Source: Flavobacterium sp. 9R (GTDB lineage Bacteria > Bacteroidota > Bacteroidia > Flavobacteriales > Flavobacteriaceae). From it: a stretch of DNA of 64,000 nt. The notes below the pieces were generated by a model. That model was not told the origin of the DNA, made no database searches, and was given only the letters and a program-made list of their open reading frames with translations. Position 1 is the first letter of the stretch, and every line of letters begins with the position of its first letter. Positions 59,973 through 64,000 of this stretch are shown piece by piece. Location of the stretch: the NCBI RefSeq assembly GCF_902506345.1, contig NZ_LR733413.1:1-64000 (forward strand), in the 5' to 3' direction. A program made the translations under genes and the position numbers.

Positions 59973-61241
59973 ATGAAAGAAGATTTTTTGCATTATGTCT
60001 GGAAATACCAAAAGTTAACATCACTTGAGTTACAAACTGTCAAAGGAGAAGCTATTTCGATACTGCATCCTGGATATTATTTAGAAACTGCAGGTCCTGA
60101 TTTTTTCAATGCTCAAATCATAATTGCTAGTCAGAAATGGGCAGGCAATATCGAAATCCATGTCAAATCTTCCGATTGGTATTTGCATAATCATGAACGT
60201 GATATAGCTTACAATAATGTTATTTTGCATGTAGTTTGGGAACACGATTCCGATGTTTTTGCCCCCAATAATCAAGAAATTCCAGTAGTGGAGCTTCGAA
60301 ATTATGTTAATAAAGAGCTGTTGTTTTCATATAAAAATTTAATAGCTCAAAAATCTTGGATTTATTGTGAAAACCAAATACAAGAAGTCAATTCATTTGT
60401 TGTTTCCAATTGGCAAGAACGCTTATTTTTTGAACGCTTAGAACGAAAATCTCAGTATGTTTTTGATAATTTAGTTGTTACCCAAAATGATTGGGAATCA
60501 GTTTTATTCCTCTTGTTAGCTAAGAATTTCGGTCTCAATACAAATGGTGTTTCTTTTTTTAAAATTGCGCAATCCATACCTTTTTCGGTGATTCGAAAAG
60601 AAGCCTCGGATTTGCAAAATCTAGAAGCGCTATTTTTCGGAATGGCAGGTTTGTTAGATTACGATAAAGAAGATACGTATTTTAAGAACTTACAATTTCG
60701 ATTCTATTACTTACTTCAAAAGTATGCTATTGAGAAGGTCAATATAGAGCCACTTCAATTTTTCAAGCACAGACCTGATAATTTTCCAACTATTCGATTG
60801 GCTCAATTGGCGAGTTTGTACCATCAAGAAAAACATCTTTTTTCCAAAATCACAAACGAGTTTTCGTTGCCTTTATTGTATGAACGCTTTGCTGTAGCAA
60901 CTTCAGAGTATTGGCAAACCCATTATCAATTCGATAAAATCAGCCCTAAAAAGAGTAAGAAACTCACTAAATCCTTTATTGATTTATTGTTAATCAATAC
61001 CATAATTCCAATTCAATTTGCGTATGCAAAAAATCAGGGAAAAGAAATAACAGAGGAATTAATCGCTTTGATGCAATCTCTAGATTCAGAAAAGAATGCA
61101 ATTTTAGACAAGTTTAAATCAATTGGAATTTCCACCAAAAATGCTTTTGAAGCTCAAACATTACTTCAATTAAAATCAGAATATTGTAATAAAAGTAGAT
61201 GTCTCGATTGTGCTATTGGTTCAGAATTACTTAAGCAATAG
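59973..61241 (+). CDS. DUF2851 family protein
   Basis: 422 residues. Family features: MKEDFLHYVWKYQKLTSLELQTVKGEAISILHPGYYLETAGPDFFNAQIIIASQKWAGNIEIHVKSSDWYLHNHERDIAYNNVILHVVWEHD, then KHRPDNFPTIRLAQLASLYH and a C-terminal Cys-containing motif (YCNKSRCLDCAIGSELLK). The first part looks like a nuclease- or helicase-like fold with the HxDxAYxNVxLHVVWEHD core, but the function is not known. Same direction as the exonuclease gene, 62 bp after it. Confidence 0.9.
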   Translation: MKEDFLHYVWKYQKLTSLELQTVKGEAISILHPGYYLETAGPDFFNAQIIIASQKWAGNIEIHVKSSDWYLHNHERDIAYNNVILHVVWEHDSDVFAPNNQEIPVVELRNYVNKELLFSYKNLIAQKSWIYCENQIQEVNSFVVSNWQERLFFERLERKSQYVFDNLVVTQNDWESVLFLLLAKNFGLNTNGVSFFKIAQSIPFSVIRKEASDLQNLEALFFGMAGLLDYDKEDTYFKNLQFRFYYLLQKYAIEKVNIEPLQFFKHRPDNFPTIRLAQLASLYHQEKHLFSKITNEFSLPLLYERFAVATSEYWQTHYQFDKISPKKSKKLTKSFIDLLLINTIIPIQFAYAKNQGKEITEELIALMQSLDSEKNAILDKFKSIGISTKNAFEAQTLLQLKSEYCNKSRCLDCAIGSELLKQ

Positions 61242-61282
61242 TCTTTTTTGGAGCATAAACAATCTGAATTCTTGGATTCATT

Positions 61283-61353
61283 GTTCCCGCTGTCCGTTAT
61301 ATCTTTGCCTTTTTAAAGGAAAAAGGCAAAGGATGCCACTCCCATCGGGGCTA
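61283..61353 (-). repeat. Dispersed structured element, copy E (possible flavo-1-type RNA)
   Basis: On the minus strand, left arm TAGCCCCGATGGGAGTGGCA and right arm ATATAACGGACAGCGGGAA. Apical stem TTTGCCTTTT / AAAAGGCAAA, unlike the other copies in sequence. It lies between DUF2851 and PspC on the opposite strand. Confidence 0.65.
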
Positions 61354-61458
61354 GTAGTTGGTAATTGGTTTTTTTACAATCATTTTGTATCCACTTCTAA
61401 ATACTGAAGATAAAAATGTAATTTTGTCTCACTATTTCATTAATTCAATTGCAAAGTA

Positions 61459-61686
61459 ATGTCAGCAATTATCAAACTTAAATTTTTCTTTGAAAAACAC
61501 GGTTTTCATGTGTCTTCACGTTTAGCCGATAAATTAGGAATGCGTGTTACAAATGTTCGTTTGTTCTTTATTTATCTATCCTTTGTAACTGCTGGGTTAT
61601 GGTTTGCAGTATACTTAACTTTAGCTTTTTGGATTCGTTTGAAAGATTTAGTCCGCGCAAAAAGATCTTCCGTATTTGATTTATAA
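61459..61686 (+). CDS. PspC-domain small membrane protein
   Basis: 75 residues. FFEKHGFHVSSRLADKLGMRVTNVRLFFIYLSFVTAGLWFAVYLTLAFWIRLKDLVR matches the PspC domain with an amphipathic N-terminal part and one long membrane helix. PspC is linked to envelope stress. No other psp gene is near. It ends at a terminator shared with the permease. Confidence 0.85.
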   Translation: MSAIIKLKFFFEKHGFHVSSRLADKLGMRVTNVRLFFIYLSFVTAGLWFAVYLTLAFWIRLKDLVRAKRSSVFDL

Positions 61687-61690
61687 AAAA

Positions 61691-61727
61691 AAGAAGCCGT
61701 TTCAATACTGAAACGGCTTCTTTTTTA
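61691..61727 (+). terminator. Bidirectional terminator between PspC and permease genes
   Basis: Stem AGAAGCCGTTTCA / TGAAACGGCTTCT with A- and T-runs, between convergent genes. Confidence 0.88.
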
Positions 61728-61741
61728 AATATATAAATTGA

Positions 61742-63211
61742 CTATTGTTCAGTCTCTTCGTTGTTTAATTTTGATCTTGTTTTACTATATCCAAAATATA
61801 CAACAAAACCGATAAGTAACCACCCCAATGAGAAAAGTTGTGCTTTTAAACTTAAGTTAATCATTAAGTAAGTATTGATTAAAATTCCGCAAACCGCAAT
61901 AACTGGTAAAGCAGGTACTTTAAAAGTTCTTGTTAAATTTGGTTGTCTTACTCTCAAAATCCAAACCGCAATACAAACCATAGTGAAGGCAAACAAGGTT
62001 CCAAAACTAGTCATATCTGCAAGTTCATTGATTGGAGTAAATGCAGCAACGATTGCTATAATACCACCTAAAATCATCAAGTTAGTTTTTGGAGTTCCAG
62101 AAATTGGATTAACTTTTGCAAAAACTTGAGGAATCAAACCATCTTTAGACATTCCCAAGAAAATTCTAGATTGTCCCATAATCATAACCATCAATACTGA
62201 AATCAAACCTACAGTTGCAGCAATTGTGATAATAAGACCTGCCCATCCTTGACCAGCAATATCAAAAGCATAAGCAACAGGAGCTTTAATTGCATCTGGA
62301 TATTTTCCTAGTGGGTTAAAGTCTTGGTAATTCATCATTCCAGTCAAAACTAGAGACACCAGAATGTAAAGGAAAGTACAAATCAATAGCGAGGCGATAA
62401 TAGCAAATGGTACATCTTTTTTAGGATTAATCGCTTCCCCAGCTTGTGTTGAAACAGCGTCGAAACCAACATATGCGAAGAAAATAGCAGCAGCACCAGA
62501 AACAATTCCTGTTAACCCGTATGCGTTATGAGTGGATTCTTTCTCAATAATTTGAGTAGCCTCAGGAATAAATGGATGCCAATTATCTGTATTAATGAAA
62601 AATGCTCCAGCAATAATCACAAACAAAACAGCAGATACTTTAAGAAGTACAATCATATTGTTTGCTTTTGCAGCACTTTTTGTACCTTTTATCAAAATAG
62701 AAATTACAAATAATACAATCAAAAATGCTGGCAAATTCATTGAAAAACCTTCTCCAGTGTAGCTAGCAGGATCTGTTGTCAGATATTCTGGTAGTTCTAT
62801 ATGAAACATCTTTAGTAATTTATTGAAATAGCCTGACCAAGAAACGGCGACCGTCATCGATCCCATAGCATATTCTAGAATAAGCCCCCAGCCTATAATC
62901 CAAGCGAAAATTTCTCCAATTGTTCCATAAGCATAAGCATATGCAGATCCTTCAACAGGTAAAATAGAAGCAAACTCTGAGTAACATAGAGCAGCAAAAA
63001 CACAGGCAATACCTGCAATTATAAATGAAATTGCTAAAGCAGGGCCAGCATGATAATATGCTCCTGTTCCTGTAAGAACGAAAATACCACCACCAATAAT
63101 GGCTCCAACGCCAATAGCAGTAAGGCTCCATTTTCCAAGAACCCTTTTCAAATTACTTTTTTTCATATCGGCTTCAAAAGCTGATATTGGTTTAACTCTC
63201 CAAATTGACAT
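61742..63211 (-). CDS. Amino-acid permease (APC family)
   Basis: 489 residues, about 12-14 helices. The N-terminal helix 1 motif IGVGAIIGGGIFVLTGTGAYYHAGPALAISFIIAGIACVFAALCYSEFASILPVEGSAYAYAYGTIGE is typical of cationic amino-acid transporters, with FAYVGFDAVSTQAGEAINPKKDVPFAIIAS in helix 6. It imports an amino acid, likely a basic one, but specificity cannot be told. The C-terminus ends RSKLNNEETEQ. Divergent from the helix-hairpin-helix gene. Confidence 0.92.
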   Translation of the reverse strand: MSIWRVKPISAFEADMKKSNLKRVLGKWSLTAIGVGAIIGGGIFVLTGTGAYYHAGPALAISFIIAGIACVFAALCYSEFASILPVEGSAYAYAYGTIGEIFAWIIGWGLILEYAMGSMTVAVSWSGYFNKLLKMFHIELPEYLTTDPASYTGEGFSMNLPAFLIVLFVISILIKGTKSAAKANNMIVLLKVSAVLFVIIAGAFFINTDNWHPFIPEATQIIEKESTHNAYGLTGIVSGAAAIFFAYVGFDAVSTQAGEAINPKKDVPFAIIASLLICTFLYILVSLVLTGMMNYQDFNPLGKYPDAIKAPVAYAFDIAGQGWAGLIITIAATVGLISVLMVMIMGQSRIFLGMSKDGLIPQVFAKVNPISGTPKTNLMILGGIIAIVAAFTPINELADMTSFGTLFAFTMVCIAVWILRVRQPNLTRTFKVPALPVIAVCGILINTYLMINLSLKAQLFSLGWLLIGFVVYFGYSKTRSKLNNEETEQ

Positions 63212-63240
63212 GGTTATTTGTTGTTTTAGTTATTAAGTTC

Positions 63241-63248
63241 CAAATGTA
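63241..63248 (-). promoter_or_regulatory. Candidate -7 promoter box (TACATTTG) for the permease gene
   Basis: TAnnTTTG match on the minus strand 30 bp before the permease ATG, followed by GAACTT. Confidence 0.45.
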
Positions 63249-63434
63249 TTGTTTTTTATAAAAAATAAAAAAAATTATCTCTTTTAAGCTTACTTTTTTT
63301 CATATTTCTATCTATAAAATGATAACACTTGAGATTATGAATTAGTTATATTTTTTTTATAGTTTAAATCTCGTGTATTTTTCTTGTTAAGATATTGTGT
63401 TTTTTTTATTTTTAGCTGGAATATTAATTGCTTT

Positions 63435-64000
63435 ATGATGTTGAATAGGTTTTTATTTTATTTAAAGTTTACCAATAGTCAAAGAAAAGGGCTTTTGGTT
63501 TTGTTTGGAGTTATAATCGTTTTGCAACTGTTGTATTGGTTTGTTGGAGCAAATTCTATAAATAGTATTCCACTAGCTGCCAAAGATTGGCTTTCGCTAC
63601 AAGTAAAGATTGATGAGCTAAAAAACAACAAACAGACAAGGAGTACTCTTTACCCGTTCAATCCTAATTTTATAACAGACTATAAAGGGTATAAATTAGG
63701 AATGTCGGTAGAAGAAATAGATCGACTTCATGCATTTCGAAAAACAAATCGTTATGTAAATTCTGCAGAAGAATTTCAGAAGGTAACTGGTGTTTCGGAT
63801 ATGCTCTTGAGCAAAATTGCTCCTTTTTTTAAATTTCCTGATTGGGTGAATGCAAGAAAGAGGAATGATATGAAAACAATTACTTTTTATTCTACAAAAG
63901 ATAAAAAGAAGCTAGTTAAGATTGATATTAATTTTGCGACAAAAGAAGATTTAATTAAAGTTTATGGTATTGGTGAAGTCATAGCGAATCGAATAATTGC
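63435..64000 (+). CDS. Helix-hairpin-helix DNA-binding protein, ComEA-like (5' part only)
   Basis: The frame is open from ATG 63435 (or 63438) to the window end, giving at least 188 residues. One membrane helix follows a short basic start (MMLNRFLFYLKFTNSQRKGLLVLFGVIIVLQLLYWFV), then two or more helix-hairpin-helix motifs (TNRYVNSAEEFQKVTGVSDMLLSKIAPFF, and KIDINFATKEDLIKVYGIGEVIANRII at the end). This suggests a membrane-anchored DNA-binding protein of the ComEA type, possibly used in DNA uptake. The C-terminus is beyond the window. Confidence 0.8.
   Translation, partial: MMLNRFLFYLKFTNSQRKGLLVLFGVIIVLQLLYWFVGANSINSIPLAAKDWLSLQVKIDELKNNKQTRSTLYPFNPNFITDYKGYKLGMSVEEIDRLHAFRKTNRYVNSAEEFQKVTGVSDMLLSKIAPFFKFPDWVNARKRNDMKTITFYSTKDKKKLVKIDINFATKEDLIKVYGIGEVIANRII

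Overview
The window looks like chromosomal DNA from a Flavobacterium-like member of the Bacteroidota. The evidence is the AT-rich sequence, the type IX secretion (T9SS) substrates and PorP/SprF partner, a SusC/SusD pair, DUF2851/GSCFA/DUF4230 proteins, TAnnTTTG-type -7 promoter boxes, and a near absence of Shine-Dalgarno sequences. I saw no phage, insertion sequence, CRISPR array or rRNA. The region is mostly housekeeping and cell-envelope genes separated by bidirectional hairpin terminators and dispersed repeats.

Layout. 1-4305: end of a large repeat adhesin with a gliding-type C-terminal domain, then its PorP/SprF partner and an OmpA/TPR envelope protein. 4358-7166: acyltransferase-like protein, DUF1761 membrane protein, leucine-rich-repeat protein. 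7300-7480: two initiator tRNAs. 7631-10700: GTPases era and der flanking a small membrane protein. 10766-12649: two envelope proteins. 12855-16150: M23 peptidase, MerR, LemA and two TPM-domain genes in one probable operon. 16472-23607: alaS, CPBP protease, GSCFA, DUF4230, aromatic amino acid hydroxylase. 23987-26395: truncated haemoglobin, then ilvA with an ACT-domain gene behind an unusual double leader. 26445-32229: DUF4136 lipoprotein, hutU, DUF5522, a tiny HExxH protein, an ACC-deaminase-like enzyme and a LysM glucosaminidase. 32290-37438: hemL, a Spy-like protein, nadA-nadB, a beta-barrel protein. 37631-40757: anaerobic ribonucleotide reductase genes. 41150-49457: glycerophosphodiesterase, lysS, a putative metzincin lipoprotein pair, two paralogous lipoproteins, lipB, rnhB. 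49656-58050: SusC/SusD, a T9SS subtilase, a putative porin. 58062-64000: CBS-domain PLP enzyme, exonuclease, DUF2851, PspC, amino-acid permease, and the start of a helix-hairpin-helix protein.

Three things stand out. (1) Upstream of the ACT-ilvA genes there are two successive 16-residue Ile-rich leader peptides, each followed by its own intrinsic terminator; this reads as a duplicated transcription attenuator sensing isoleucine. (2) The anaerobic ribonucleotide reductase appears split: the 702-residue NrdD ORF stops after its Cys-rich zinc region, and the glycyl-radical segment (RVMGY) is on a separate 52-codon ORF overlapping nrdG, with a repeat element between them. (3) At least five intergenic copies of one structured element occur on both strands, with arms conserved in sequence and apical stems conserved in pairing but not sequence, suggesting a structured RNA or mobile repeat family (possibly the flavo-1 motif).

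All functional names come from reading motifs and overall protein sequence by eye; no database search was possible.
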